Origin: Solea solea
Lineage: Eukaryota; Chordata; Actinopteri; Pleuronectiformes; Soleidae
NCBI RefSeq assembly: GCF_958295425.1
Contig: NC_081154.1
Span: 7,504,341 to 7,568,340 of the forward strand
Direction: 5' to 3'
DNA: 64,000 nt
Shown: positions 47,936 to 58,890 of the stretch, one piece after another
Position numbering within the stretch: position 1 is the first letter of the stretch
Layout of the letters: the number at the start of each line of letters is the position of its first letter
The notes under the pieces: model-generated
What the model was told of the DNA's origin: nothing
The model's input: the letters and a program-made list of their open reading frames with translations, nothing else
Databases searched by the model: none
Program-made: the position numbers and the translations under genes

Positions 47936-48374
47936 ACCATCCCTTCCATTTCAGTTATTCTGCTTTCGAATACAAATGTGTCTTGTATATTTTTAGCCGA
48001 GCGTAATTATAGATTTCACAGTTTTCCACACGCCCACTTTCAGCTGCAGAAGGACATCCTGGGGGCCACCGCGCTGCTCTCTGTGTGATTATTAATTATC
48101 CGGATTCACAATAGTGTGTTTTTTTTATGACACATGCAGGCTATTGTTATGTTATATGGTAGCAATATTCAAACTGTCTTTTCGCCAACCGACAGAAACA
48201 TGTTGGAGTGTCATGGGTGTGTGTGTGTGTGTGTGTGCTGTATCAGTTCCTGTCTGTGGTTGAACATTAACAGACTCTCCATCACATGCCGTCACTGTGA
48301 ATGGGACTGAATGTAGCAGTGGCTCTCTGCCGCATCCTGAGTCCCTGCTGAGGCAGACAGGGGACTGCCAGTGT
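47936..48374. other. Gene-free region
   Basis: Unique-looking DNA with a (GT)n run at 48217-48237. No gene seen. Confidence 0.55.
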
Positions 48375-48500
48375 CTCATCAACGGGGCCCTCTGTCTTTG
48401 TTTGTCTGGACGGGACAAGACGGGGCTGACGACGCGTCAGCCATAACGACCTCGTCTGTGGTTTTCCGCTGCAGCAGGTCAGCAGAGAGGAAGTGCAGAG
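48375..48500 (+). repeat. Three-copy unit, copy B
   Basis: GTCTCATCAACGGGGCCCTC, then GTCTGGACGGGACAAGACGG, GTCAGCCATAACGACC and GTCTGTGGTTTTCCGCTGCA align with copy C (49035-49170). Confidence 0.65.
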
Positions 48501-49034
48501 GAAGTACGGAGGTGGAGCACAAGCGTTACACTCCACTATTAAGCACTTGTCATCAAACAACAAGTGTTGCCCACATGTTAAGCAACAAATCATATATCAC
48601 TTATATGAGCCTGTTTTTGGATAATGTTGTGTTGCGATTATTGCCTATTATTATACATAATAAATAACTATTTTAAGCACACATTTTCAGTATTTGTTGA
48701 GTTGTGTTGTATTATTTAGACTATATGAATACATTTGACTTGACCTGTCCTTAAAAATACAAATAAAGTGTGATTTTTACTCCTTTTCTGGTCACATTTC
48801 CATGATAATACCTAATTATACAATATTTGCTTTCAATTAGTAATGACATGAGACAAATAAAGACTCTCAGTTACTCACATTTAAGGAAGCTTATGTCAGA
48901 GTACTTGCCCCAATTGGTTTAAACCAACACAAGTAGCCAAGTCAGGTTTATTTTTAAATAATACCGTTTGGGACGGGCATGTAACGCATGGATTTCGAAT
49001 GAAACGCAAACAGTCCCAGCGCTGAGAGTGGTGT

Positions 49035-49170
49035 TGTGTTCTGTGTCGTCACAGACACACTGAGGTGATCAGTCTCTGGGCGCCTTTGTTCTCTGGACGG
49101 GACAAGACAGCGGTGACAACACTTCAGCCATAATGGCCCAGTCTGTAGTTTTTTTTAGACAGCTGAGGAA
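49035..49170 (+). repeat. Three-copy unit, copy C
   Basis: CTGTGTCGTCACAGACACAC, then CTCTGGGCGCCTTTGTTCTC, GGACGGGACAAGACAGCGGT, TTCAGCCATAATGGCCC and GTCTGTAGTTTTTTTTAGAC. About three quarters of positions match copy B by eye. Confidence 0.65.
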
Positions 49171-49387
49171 GGAAGGAAGGAGTGCGGATGAAAGGAATCG
49201 AGGAGGTGCAACGCGCATGAAAAGTCATATGACAACAAAGTATGTGCTGAGCTGCTGTTTTTTGACAACCTTTGGTTTGTGTTTCACTTCTGTGCATCAG
49301 CAGGCGTGTTAGCCTATAGCTTAACATAAACCTGGAAAGGGGAAACTGCAACTTAGGTTTTTCTGATTATTCCCAGGCCTCATCATT

Positions 49388-49695
49388 CAGTGCGTTCACA
49401 TGCATGTTAAAGCGTCCGATTTTAGTCCGACTAAGACAATCGTTTGGTTTTCTTAATGTCACGTTAACATGTTAGTCTGACTAAAATCGAGCTAGTCTTA
49501 GTCGGACTAACATACCTGGATAATGCGATTCATAGTCTGATTACTCCTGCATGTATACGTTAAGTCAGACTGGAGTTGGACTTGGTGTTCTGTGCATGCA
49601 CCAGAAGAGAAATAGATTTTCTCCTCCTTGTGTGATTGCCTGTCTTAGTTGAACTACGGTCTTAGCTGGAATAAACCGTGCATGTAAACGCACTG
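49388..49695. mobile_element. 308-bp MITE with terminal inverted repeats
   Basis: The left terminus CAGTGCGTTCACATGCA (49388-49404) and the right terminus TGCATGTAAACGCACTG (49679-49695) are inverted repeats matching at 16 of 17 positions. Internal inverted blocks (AGTCCGACTAAGAC at about 49426 against GTCTTAGTCGGACT at about 49496) form a second stem. There is no coding capacity, so this is a non-autonomous DNA transposon. A clear target-site duplication is not seen. Confidence 0.85.
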
Positions 49696-49705
49696 ACTAA
49701 CTCTC

Positions 49706-50015
49706 GTGTCATTTCAGATCCAGCCCTCCTATGTAATCAGCTCACTCCCCTCACCTGTTGTTTCCACGCCCCTTCTCCTCACCTGCAGCTCATTAGTTCC
49801 TCTGTATACATACCAGCTCTCCATCACCTGACTTCTGCCAGATTGTCTTGTGTTTTGTGTCCCATTCTTAGTTCGATAGTCTACCTGGCCTGTTTTGTGT
49901 TTTGACCCCTTGGATTACTGCCTGCAGTTTATTGGATTTGTTTGCCTTGTTTGGACTGACTTTCTGCTGTCGTGCTTTTTGGTTCTTCTCCGTCAGTACA
50001 CACAACAGAAACTGT
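49706..50015 (+). mobile_element. Probable retroelement-derived segment
   Basis: CTCACCTGTTGTTTCCACGC, a CACCTGCAGCTCATTAGTTC block and TACCTGGCCTGTTTTGTGTT, ending near TTCTCCGTCAGTACACACAA, resemble a common teleost repeat (retroelement terminal region). The family is uncertain. Confidence 0.4.
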
Positions 50016-52600
50016 GAGTCAACTTTATCAGAAAGGCTCCTTCATATGTTATCGTTTTTTTCATATGAATGGGACAATGTTCATGGTTCAAGTTCTGAGT
50101 TAGTCCAGAAGGCTATTTATATCCTACCAGAGAAATGAACATTTCACATTTCTATCACCAGGGACATGAAGAGATGCAGCCAGTTTGTGGTACTGATTTA
50201 GAATACCTAGTGTTTAGGTTTAATTTGTACCCAAACTGATAGAAATGAGTGGTTTCATGATGGCATTATTTGTTGGTCAACAATAGCATGGTGGTTTCAG
50301 ACTGTGACAGTGCCTCACACAGAAATTCTGAATGAAAGAATGAGCGATTATAGATCAGGCCAAGGGTGAAAAGAGAGGCTCGTACTCAGTAAAATAAACA
50401 TGGCCAAAAGCTCTGCTATAAATCCCTGAGTTATTGATTGTTGTGACCTGCTGTGCATTGATCCAGCAGCTCATAATGTCCACAGCAGTAAGACAAAGTA
50501 TGACAGAGACACACCTCAGACCTGACTATGAATACTTCAGGACAGAACAAAGAAATCATGGCGCTACTTCATTTCTATCTTGAACTTACACACCATCAAA
50601 AAAAATCCTCTATATCCTGATATTTCTTTAAATAAAAAAAACAAAGAAGCATTTCTTTATATTTATAACTTCTTAACCATTACAACCCACCATTTGCATG
50701 ATACCTATAGCAATAATTTATGTGCCACAAGTATTGATCTGGCCCATTTGGTCAGGCCAACGAGCAAAGACATGAGTTGCATTCAAGGACCTCGTTTAAA
50801 TGTTGGAATCGGAGCCGATCAATGCAGCTTCACATGACCAGATGTTCATAGATGTACAAGATCTCATACCAGACAAAAGATTTGTACTTGAAGAATCATA
50901 CAGATGCAGGATCTTCTTTTAAATGTTGTTTTACATTAAAAATGTTGGCATTTTTTAAGTAAACTGGGCGGCTGAGGACGCATTGTCTTCCACTTTCAAT
51001 CTTTTCCCCACCATTTAACGTCTTTCCATCATTTCACTTTCTTCATCACCGCAGTTGAGAGTTTCAATTTCATTCCCTCAGTGAAATTACAGCACTATTG
51101 TTTCTTTGGATGCAGATGACAGAACGTTATTTGTGGGGGGAAAAAAATAGAGATGGATATTGAATGACGACAAAACTAATAAGGGAAATGGTTCCAGGAT
51201 TTTTCGTACATTTCTTTATTCTGAAGAGAGGATGAGATGTTTTTTTTTCTTTCCCTTCTTCTATTTTTGGAGACCATCATCCTCAGATCGCATCATCTGC
51301 ACAATTCAATATAAGAGTAAACACATCAGCATCAGCTCCGAGGCCTCTCTACAGCAGAAACACAACACACACAGAGACGCTCTGCAGTGACAGAGGGATT
51401 CTTGATGATTTTCTAATAGGGTTTATTTCTCTTCCCTGTCATTAGTCAAACAGTGACAAATCCATTTGATCTCCGCTGTGATGTTATATGAACTTCACTG
51501 AGGGGAAACTCTCCTCTCCTGCGCAGATGAGCCTGAAACCTGAACCCTCATATTCCCTTTTTTACTTAATTGAGACATTGAGAGGCAAATTGAACAATAG
51601 CCTGGTGTAATTAAATCTTAGCAATACCCTGTTGTGGTAGTTTAAGCCTGTAATGATGTTTTTGCCGCGTGTCTCTCTCCTGTTCCCCGCCAATTAAAAC
51701 CCGCTAAAGAGTGCAAAGACAGCCGGCTCAAGTTCTGCTTAATGCCAGTGTTGTGGTTTTTCAGCCGTCCTCCAGTGGCACTGGAATCCAATAAATGGTA
51801 TAATCACGGTTCCTTAATGACAAGACGCAGGTGCAGGGTGATTTGTTTTCCTTGATTTGGCATTTCGGATAAGATTTGCACAAGACGGAAAAAAAAAGTT
51901 CATGTTGCTTAATTGCCGCTTTGGAAAGAGCCAATAACATGTGCAGGTGAGCTGCAGGTTCAAGTTTCAAGAACAAGCACCATTTTTTTGACTTAATTGA
52001 AGTCAAAAGTGAGTTTAGTGCTAGACAACGGGCGAAACCACATCTCATTCACCTTTACCCAAAAATGACAAACCTGTGGTTTTATATTGTAGTTTTCAGT
52101 AATGGTGTTTTCTTCTCTGTTGGTGCAATAACCTTAGTAGCTCAGTGGTAGACCTCATGCATGGCTGTGATCCATGATCTCTCGGCTTCTATTATGCATT
52201 TCCTTTTCTGGGACTAATAAAGAACTATCTGACCTGATTATTTGACTATTATCTGTTTGGAGAGTCACATGCTTCATCCATGGGGGATGTACCTGCCCAA
52301 AATTGTTCGTGGAGCTACAGTCCCCATGGATGGGAGGTTCAACAGTACAGCATATTGTGCTGTAGATAGTGACTGATTCATAATAAATTGAATCCTGTGA
52401 TGATTTATTTAGCATTTCTGATTTTGCTGGCCTCCAACACACAGACGGACACAGTCTCTCCACGTCAGCACCGGTGGATCCTGAGGCTAAACAAAGAAGC
52501 ATGAAGAGTAAATGTTAAAAATCTTCATTTTGAATACAGCTGTTAATTATGATTCTATTATATATTAAAACAGGCTCCTCACAGATGTTGGTAGAACATC
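50016..52600. other. Gene-free region with possible conserved non-coding DNA
   Basis: No exon is recognised. From about 51390 to 52040 the sequence is free of simple repeats and carries many TAATTA/TTAATT-type homeodomain cores, an AAGAGCCAATAACATG segment and CAGGTG E-boxes. This is a composition typical of conserved non-coding elements, but conservation cannot be tested here. Confidence 0.35.
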
Positions 52601-53062
52601 GTGCATCTTCTCTTCTCTCCTCTTCTCTCCTCTCCTTTACTCTCCTCTCCTCTTCTTCTCCTCTGACCGCGTTTGTTGTTTAACCATGTGTCTGTACAAC
52701 TGAATGGCATTCAATTACGCGAGCTATTATCAGCCCGGAGGTTAGGGCCTTGTCTAATTCACTCCTACTCCGTTGTCACAACATTAAGACCACCCCGCTC
52801 CCCCTCCTCCGTTATCTGAACCACCACACATTGGCTATCTGATTATAATACCTGATAATGATGTCTACCCTCCCCCAGCAAATGCTCCCCCCCCCCACAG
52901 CTCATTCCCAGCTAAATGAAACCAGGGAAGTGGATGAGCGTCTCCTACGCTGCTTTAACAGCATTAAAGTGTTGGGGCAGGTATGGTTTCCTATCAGTTT
53001 TTTTCCGGGAGGAAACACGAGACTCACCAGTGTCATTAGTGAGCAGACGTAATGTAATCACT

Positions 53063-53071
53063 CACATAGAT

Positions 53072-53104
<33 letters not shown>
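53063..53104. repeat. (GT)n microsatellite
   Basis: About 15 uninterrupted GT units between 53074 and 53104. Confidence 0.95.
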
Positions 53105-53107
<3 letters not shown>

Positions 53108-53220
53108 GGGGGGTTGGTCGGCCTATATTACACTCATCCGCAGCAATGGTTATTAAAAGTGAACTTTTTGGACTTTTTCTGTCCGCGATTATCAACGTCT
53201 CACACATTAACTTTTGGAGG

Positions 53221-53620
53221 TCAGGGTGGGATGTAGAAGAAAGAAAAGAAGAGTAGAAAGAAGACTATGTGTGATGGCGATGTGTAAACGTTGAAGTACA
53301 ATTCACGCAAATACAAAAAAAGACTGAGGAAGAAGAAAGACGGGAAGGAGAAAAAGGAAAGTTGGGGATAAGAATAGCTTTGGTAGCAAAGAGTAGAAAA
53401 GAGAGAGAGACAGAGAAGATCATATGGGACAAACACTGAAATAAGGCAACAGCAAAGGGACGGTCAGGCTGAGATTAAAGGTGAAAAAGGAGGAAGGGAG
53501 AAGATGCAAAGGGAAAAAGGTGAAGAGAGAAAGCAAAAAGGAGTGGAGGAGAACAGTGACATGAGAGGGGAAAAATAAAGGAAGAGAGGGGAAGTGGGAT
53601 GAGAAGTGGAGAGCCTCTTT
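53221..53620 (+). repeat. 400-bp purine-rich strand-asymmetric tract
   Basis: The plus strand is dominated by A and G (GAAAGAAAAGAAGAGTAGAA, GGAAGGAGAAAAAGGAAAG, GGGAAGTGGGATGAGAAGTG). Non-coding; overlapping frames are low-complexity. Confidence 0.8.
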
Positions 53621-53849
53621 ATCTATGACGCATTAGGTCATAATACATAAAACCCTTCCTGTGCACCATTATACTCCACAATACTCCACATTGTGTGTGT
53701 GTGTGTGTGTGTTCTGAAGAGGCCTGTTCACATGGTACAATTTTGTACTTTTCTGTCCCTGTCCATTATCTCATCATTGAATTGTGGTTTCACATGTTCA
53801 GAGCTGTTGATCCATGACAAGGTAACGTTCTACATGGTGTGTGTGTGTT

Positions 53850-53985
53850 TGCCCTGCGATGGACTGGTGACCTGTTCAGGGTGTACCCCCACCTTACGCT
53901 CTATGCCGCTTTGGGATTGGCACCAGCAACCCCCCTGCATGTGGAGGATAGAGTGGTAGAAAATGAAAGGATGGATGGATGTAAA
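53850..53985 (+). mobile_element. SINE/L2-type 3' tail fragment
   Basis: TGCGATGGACTGGTGACCTG, then TTCAGGGTGTACCCCCACCT, GGGATTGGCACCAGCAACCC and a GGATGGATGGATG end: the same family as 47560-47935, but plus orientation and truncated. Confidence 0.8.
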
Positions 53986-54295
53986 TTTACGGGTAGATTC
54001 CAAAAATATTCCCATGCATGCATAATGGATAGTGGGTACTTATGCTACACGGAGGACACGCAACATGCATCCTTTGAAATTCTCTGTGCGACTTGGTCTT
54101 TCGTAGAATCCTGCACATTGGGGTTCATTGTCAGTCATTTCAGGATCCTTCCTTGACTTTGAGAAGCACCTTAAGCCTCTGAGTCCAAAAAGTGAAGCCA
54201 ATGCGGAAGCGTCGAAATCCTGTATTCTCTTGAATGACCATCAGGGGGTTGGTTGCAAGAGAAATCTGTTTATGTTGTAATAAGACAATACGTTT

Positions 54296-54630
54296 TTCCA
54301 CTATACAGTTCTGTCACTACTCAGCTCGGCGCGGTTTGGTAACAGGCTTGTTTTCCAGTACAAAACTGCCACATCGTCGATTTATACGCGACCAAAACAA
54401 ACTAGCGATGAGTAAAGCAGTTGTTGTCAATGTACTGAATCAGTACATTAAAAAAGATTAGTTCAGTACTTCCTCTTGGAGATTAATGCATGTTTAGCAG
54501 TTTTCACATTTTAGTATTGGCTCAGCTCGCTTGGAACCTCACCAGAGCAGGTACTAAAAAAAGCACCAGGTACTATTGCTAATGACAAAGCAAAAGAAGC
54601 TGAGTAGAGTCTTAGAACTGTGTAGTGGAA
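54296..54630. mobile_element. 335-bp MITE with terminal inverted repeats
   Basis: Left end TTCCACTATACAGTTCT (54296-54312) and right end AGAACTGTGTAGTGGAA (54614-54630) are inverted repeats matching at 16 of 17 positions. Internal sequence includes CTCAGCTCGGCGCGGTTTGG and AGCACCAGGTACTATTGCTA. No transposase is encoded. A truncated relative sits in nhlrc3 intron 1 (37175-37405). Confidence 0.85.
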
Positions 54631-55290
54631 GAAAAAAAGATAGAATACATTTAAAAAAATGTGAAGGACAAACTGTTTTTCCCTGGTGACAGAAACAGAG
54701 ACGTTTTAATGTCAAGACAGAATCATTAGGGGTAAAATGATGGGCGACAAAGAACAACAGAGGCCATAAATGTTGCTCATGTGTCATGGTCTTAGTTAAT
54801 GGAGGATCAATGCAGTGACTGATCCTGGATCTGTCTCTGTCCAGCTTTAAACACACGACAGAAGGAAGCGGCTCAGACTCTGCTGCGAACACCAGACACC
54901 ACCAGCAGCTTCATGTTCTGTTGTAATTATTTTATTTTCATTACATACTTTTTTATTTTCAGGCTGACATTTATTTTACTTAATCAAAGTGTATTTTTTT
55001 ATTATTATTTCGAGTCTTTTCTTCTTATATTCTTCTTATACATCCAAAGATGCCAAAGTGATATGCATCACTTGAAGACTAAGAATACACTTAAAATCAC
55101 TAAACACCAAAAATAAATAAAAAAGACTAAAAGGTGAGATTTAAAAGTTTCCAAGGTGGTTCCAATTTTAAAATTAATTCTTAAATCGACATTAAGCCAC
55201 TGGAAAGAGTCATATCATCCACATTTCATATGATACAGTTACAGTTAAAGTGAAACAATGTGATATTAAAAGCCAGTTTGTATCAAGGTT
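54631..55290. other. Gene-free region
   Basis: AT-rich DNA without recognisable exon or repeat other than short T-runs. Confidence 0.6.
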
Positions 55291-55370
55291 AATTAAATGT
55301 CAGGATCCTGGCAGCTCCGCCCTCTCTTCTCTTTGTCTCCCCCCCATGTGTGTGTGGGTGTGTGTCACAC

Positions 55371-55437
55371 GGTTGTGTCGTGGTTAGCACTCTTGCCTCT
55401 CTGTGTGCATGGTGTTTCTCCGGTTTCCTTCAACAGT
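55371..55437 (+). mobile_element. Degraded SINE head fragment
   Basis: TGTCGTGGTTAGCACTCTTG, CCTCT and a TTTCTCCGGTTTCCTTCAAC segment match the 5' half of the tRNA-headed element (see 47560-47935), with internal loss. Confidence 0.55.
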
Positions 55438-55919
55438 GTGTGTGTGTGTGTGGCAGGTTCCTATGTGGGCGTGGTCTCTAACTCTTGACGAGCTCCACAC
55501 CTGAAACAAGTTTATAATATATAATAATAATTCCAGGTTTTATTCTTTGGTGTTTCCTCTCCTGTCTACAGTTTTATGCAGCACTAACCTCCTGCTCACC
55601 AGCCTGCCTTTAACCGTTTTTGTGTGTTTTTGTACCTTTGTCCCTTTTTTGGAACCGTTATGACTCACTTTTAATAAATGACGTCCTTATTTAAGTCCAG
55701 TCATGTTAATGAAGAAGTGTCTAGATGCTGTTTCAATAGGTTATTTAGTGTCAGACACACACTCATAGCTGGAGTTCAAGAATACACAGAAGGGGATTTT
55801 ATTTCCCACCCACCTCTGTGTGTGTGTGTGTGTGCGTGTACAGTTGTTTGTGTGGTTGCATAAGTGCACTTTAAGCCTCCACATGTTCCTGTGTGTCTTG
55901 AAATTGACATTTAGTTTGT

Positions 55920-56240
55920 GTTGTAATATAAGTACAAATACTTTGTTTCTGTACTTCAGTAAAAAAAACACATATCTGTTTACTTTATTTGTATTTCTAG
56001 TAACTTTTAGACTAGCAGAGCCAGGAATTGAACCCACAGCCTTCCAGTTGTAAGGCAACTTGCCCTACCACTGGCTCAATCTTAAATCCTCACTTTTTTA
56101 ATGCTTTTCCTTCTAAAATGTAAGTACATTTGATATCATTTACTTCTGATACTTAAGTACAGTAAATGTCATAGACTTTAAGACTAAAAAGATGACTTCA
56201 ACTTCTACCAAAATCATTTTTTGGTAAGATACTATAAGAT
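55920..56240 (+). mobile_element. AAGTAC-rich interspersed repeat, copy 1 (interrupted)
   Basis: ATATAAGTACAAATACTTTG, TATTTCTAGTAACTTTTA, then after an interruption CTTTTCCTTCTAAAATGTAA, CAGTAAATGTCATAGACTTT and CTTCAACTTCTACCAAAATC. These align in order with 60190-60540. The interruption is the tRNA-like insert at 56012-56085. Confidence 0.65.
56012..56085 (-). mobile_element. tRNA-like SINE fragment nested in another repeat
   Basis: On the minus strand, GAGCCAGTGGTAGGGCAAGT resembles a polymerase III A box, and GGGTTCAATTCC a B box, spaced as in tRNA-derived SINEs. CTTACAACTGGAAGGCTGTG lies between them. The cloverleaf is incomplete (no paired acceptor stem of full length), so it is not called a tRNA gene. 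Confidence 0.6.
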
Positions 56241-56278
56241 TATAGGTCACAACATTAAGGGTTTGGTGTTTTACTCCA

Positions 56279-56302
56279 GGTTAGGGTTAGGATTAGGGTT
56301 AT
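56279..56302 (+). repeat. Short telomere-like TTAGGG repeat
   Basis: GGTTAGGGTTAGGATTAGGG then TTA: about 3.5 TTAGGG units with one substitution. It may be an interstitial telomeric seed or part of a common repeat. Confidence 0.7.
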
Positions 56303-56699
56303 ATACTCTCAAATACTCATTTTCACATAATGTCACAATATGTCAGAAAATAACATGACATTCTTACAGTGACTTAAATTAGTATGTGCTATTCCTGGGA
56401 ATTCAAGTTTCCTGAAGGAACAACCAGAGATAATACTAGAAAGTGAAAATGAAAGTTAAAATGAAGAAAACGTTTTAGATTTAAGCCCCAAGACTAAGAG
56501 ACACGACAGCGAATGAATCTTAGCTAATAAATCTTAAATCCACAAACCTAAGTAGACAGTTGTTGCACACAGATCAATAACCGATCAATAATGATCCTTT
56601 TCACATGGATCATTGTCATTAATATTCTGCTTCCGTGTGGTTTTGTAAGAGTGTCCGGCAGCAGACTTCCAATAACTAAACATGCAGACACACTGAAAT

Positions 56700-57110
56700 A
56701 ACCCCCCGCCCACCGGCTGATTCCATGACAGATGTGTTACTATCCGTGTTTTTTAATTGAATAATATCTTTTAAACGCATATTCTACACATTCATCCTCA
56801 TTGCGTTGAACCAGAGAACGTGGAGATATGGATTCAATACTTTCTCTGTCAGAGTAATGATGTCCTCATCTCCCTGTCGCTCACTCACGCCGCAGAGCTG
56901 CTTTTCACAAAATGTGATTTATACCAATATTAGCGCACAATCAACTCTTCATAACATTATCTTTATTTCTTTCATTCATATCTTTTAACTGCACAATGAG
57001 GGCCCCCCCTGTGAATTTGATTTGTCTTTTTTATCAACTGGTTCTAATTGATTTATGTGAAACCACCGAGCTTCCTGCGCCGCGGCGATGCTGACGGATG
57101 ATTCACTCGG
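56700..57110. other. Possible conserved non-coding element
   Basis: Repeat-free AT-rich DNA with a TTTTAATTGAATAATATC segment, AATTGATTTATG and other homeodomain-like cores. Function not shown. Confidence 0.25.
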
Positions 57111-57178
57111 GGATCTGTCACCGCGCGATCACGATCTCGGGAGTTTGAACACAAAGGTTGGTAAAGGTTCAAGCTCAT

Positions 57179-57196
57179 TTTTTTTTTTTTTTTTTT
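57179..57196. repeat. Poly-T run
   Basis: About 18 consecutive T residues. Confidence 0.9.
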
Positions 57197-57309
57197 ACAA
57201 ACAAAGGTCAGGGTTTTGTTTGTGGTGTTGCAGAGTGCCACAGCTGACGTTAGTTTGTTCACCTTTGACCTTTAGAGTTCAGTCAGTCATTAGAAACCAG
57301 CCTGGGAGT

Positions 57310-57420
57310 TACATGACTCGACTCGACTCAAGTCTGACTTACGTTGCAAATTTGAGGACTTGAGAGTTGACACTCATGACTTTAGTAAAGTGACTCAAAG
57401 TGTCTTGACTTATGGAACAT
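57310..57420 (+). mobile_element. GACTTGA/GACTCGA-rich repeat fragment
   Basis: ACATGACTCGACTCGACTCA then TTTGAGGACTTGAGAGTTGA resembles a common teleost repeat; a related GACTTGCTTGAGACTTGAGC lies at 57908-57927 and may be its other end. Confidence 0.45.
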
Positions 57421-58559
57421 TTACATTTTCTCAAATATTAAGGAGTTACTGTTATAATTTTTTTTTGTCTGCTTTTGCTGGCTTGTGTACAAACCTGGCA
57501 TCCGAGCACCACACCACTACATGAAATTGAATTCAAACCCCACAAAGGAAGCTAAGACAGGAAGTCAGCTGGTTGCTATTTTAATAACATAACATCAGTT
57601 AATGTCTTTGTGGGTCAAAAACAAGTGAGCAAATGGTTTAATGTAGGCCTAATGTCAGTATTCTGTTCATTTTAGGCTCTGTAGTCTTATATATACATAT
57701 ATTCATTTTATTGATGTTAATTATACATTTTCTTAATAAACAATTCAGTTATGTGGGACCATGAAGCAGTCCTGACATTGTGTGAGTGAAACAGTGTTTC
57801 TGTTACAGCTAAAATGTAGCACGTCAAATTTTTATTTAACATATTTAAATGTGGAATATGTGGGAAATCAACGTAACCTGCTCGATCCTTGCATGAGGAT
57901 GACCTCAGACTTGCTTGAGACTTGAGCCCAAAACATGTCACTAACCACCGTCACGCTAACTAAAAGAAATTCAGACTCTGATGATCTGATATGTGCATGA
58001 GACACAGGCTAAAAATCATCTTTTCAAATAATCCACACAGGGTTTGGCGTACGGTCGTGATATTTTGTTCCAGCTCATTCAGGGGTTTTGGGGAGAGGTC
58101 ACAATTAAAGCATGATGACGAGTTGGGAGGTGTTTTTGCTTTACGCCCTTAATATCTCCAGGAGGAACTGAGTAGAAACAGGAAGTTGAAAACAATACAT
58201 TTTGCTTTTTTTTGTGAGTTTTTGACCTTTCATACAAATGCAAGTGATGTACACACATCACAACTGTTGACCTGGCAGACTTTAGGCAGCACTTTACAGA
58301 CTCAGTTACCTACATTTGGCCTCATCAAATCCCTGTTTCCTTCTCCCTAATCTCTGCTGCACCTCAATCTCTGACCAAACTAAACTGTTGGCGACTGCTG
58401 GTTCTGAATGTGTGGAAGAAAAAAAAAAAAAGGCATTTTCTGGCACAATTGATTCAATCTTTCCTGTTTACATTTAAAGACCTGTACGCGAGTGTGCTCC
58501 ATAAATAAGTGCTCTTCAGTGAGCTCTTCACACGAGCTTTAAACACGTTTATGTATTAC

Positions 58560-58890
58560 ATACTGTAGCGTGTTGTATGTTTCGTGTTAGAGCCCGACGC
58601 CTAATGAAAACAGGAACATGATCCATCAGGCCCCAAGCCAGTTAACCAATTAAGTCTCCTCATTAGCTCACCTAGCCGCGCTAATGGATTTGTCGAGCAG
58701 AGAGAGTCGGAGCAATAACACCGTGATAGGATTACGCTTAATATTAGGCAGGCGAGAGGAGGTGGAGGCTGGATTTTTGAACTCACGTGGGCACAAAACG
58801 CAGGAGAGGGAGAGCGATGGCATTAATAATCGGACGGTTTCTGATACCCTGATATACTCTTTGTATAGAGTTGCTATTATTAAATATAGG
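58560..58890. other. Possible conserved non-coding element
   Basis: Contains CCAATTAAG, CTCATTAGCTC, GCTAATGGATT and AGGATTACGCTTAATATTA (paired-type and bicoid-type homeodomain cores) without simple repeats. Enhancer function is inferred only from composition. Confidence 0.3.

Noticed and set aside
56012..56085. Possible tRNA gene on the minus strand
   Set aside because: A- and B-box-like motifs are present, but a full acceptor stem and plausible anticodon arm are not, and it interrupts another repeat; better called a SINE fragment.
56279..56302. Interstitial telomere as evidence of a chromosome fusion
   Set aside because: Only about 3.5 TTAGGG units with a mismatch; too short, and such strings occur within common fish repeats.
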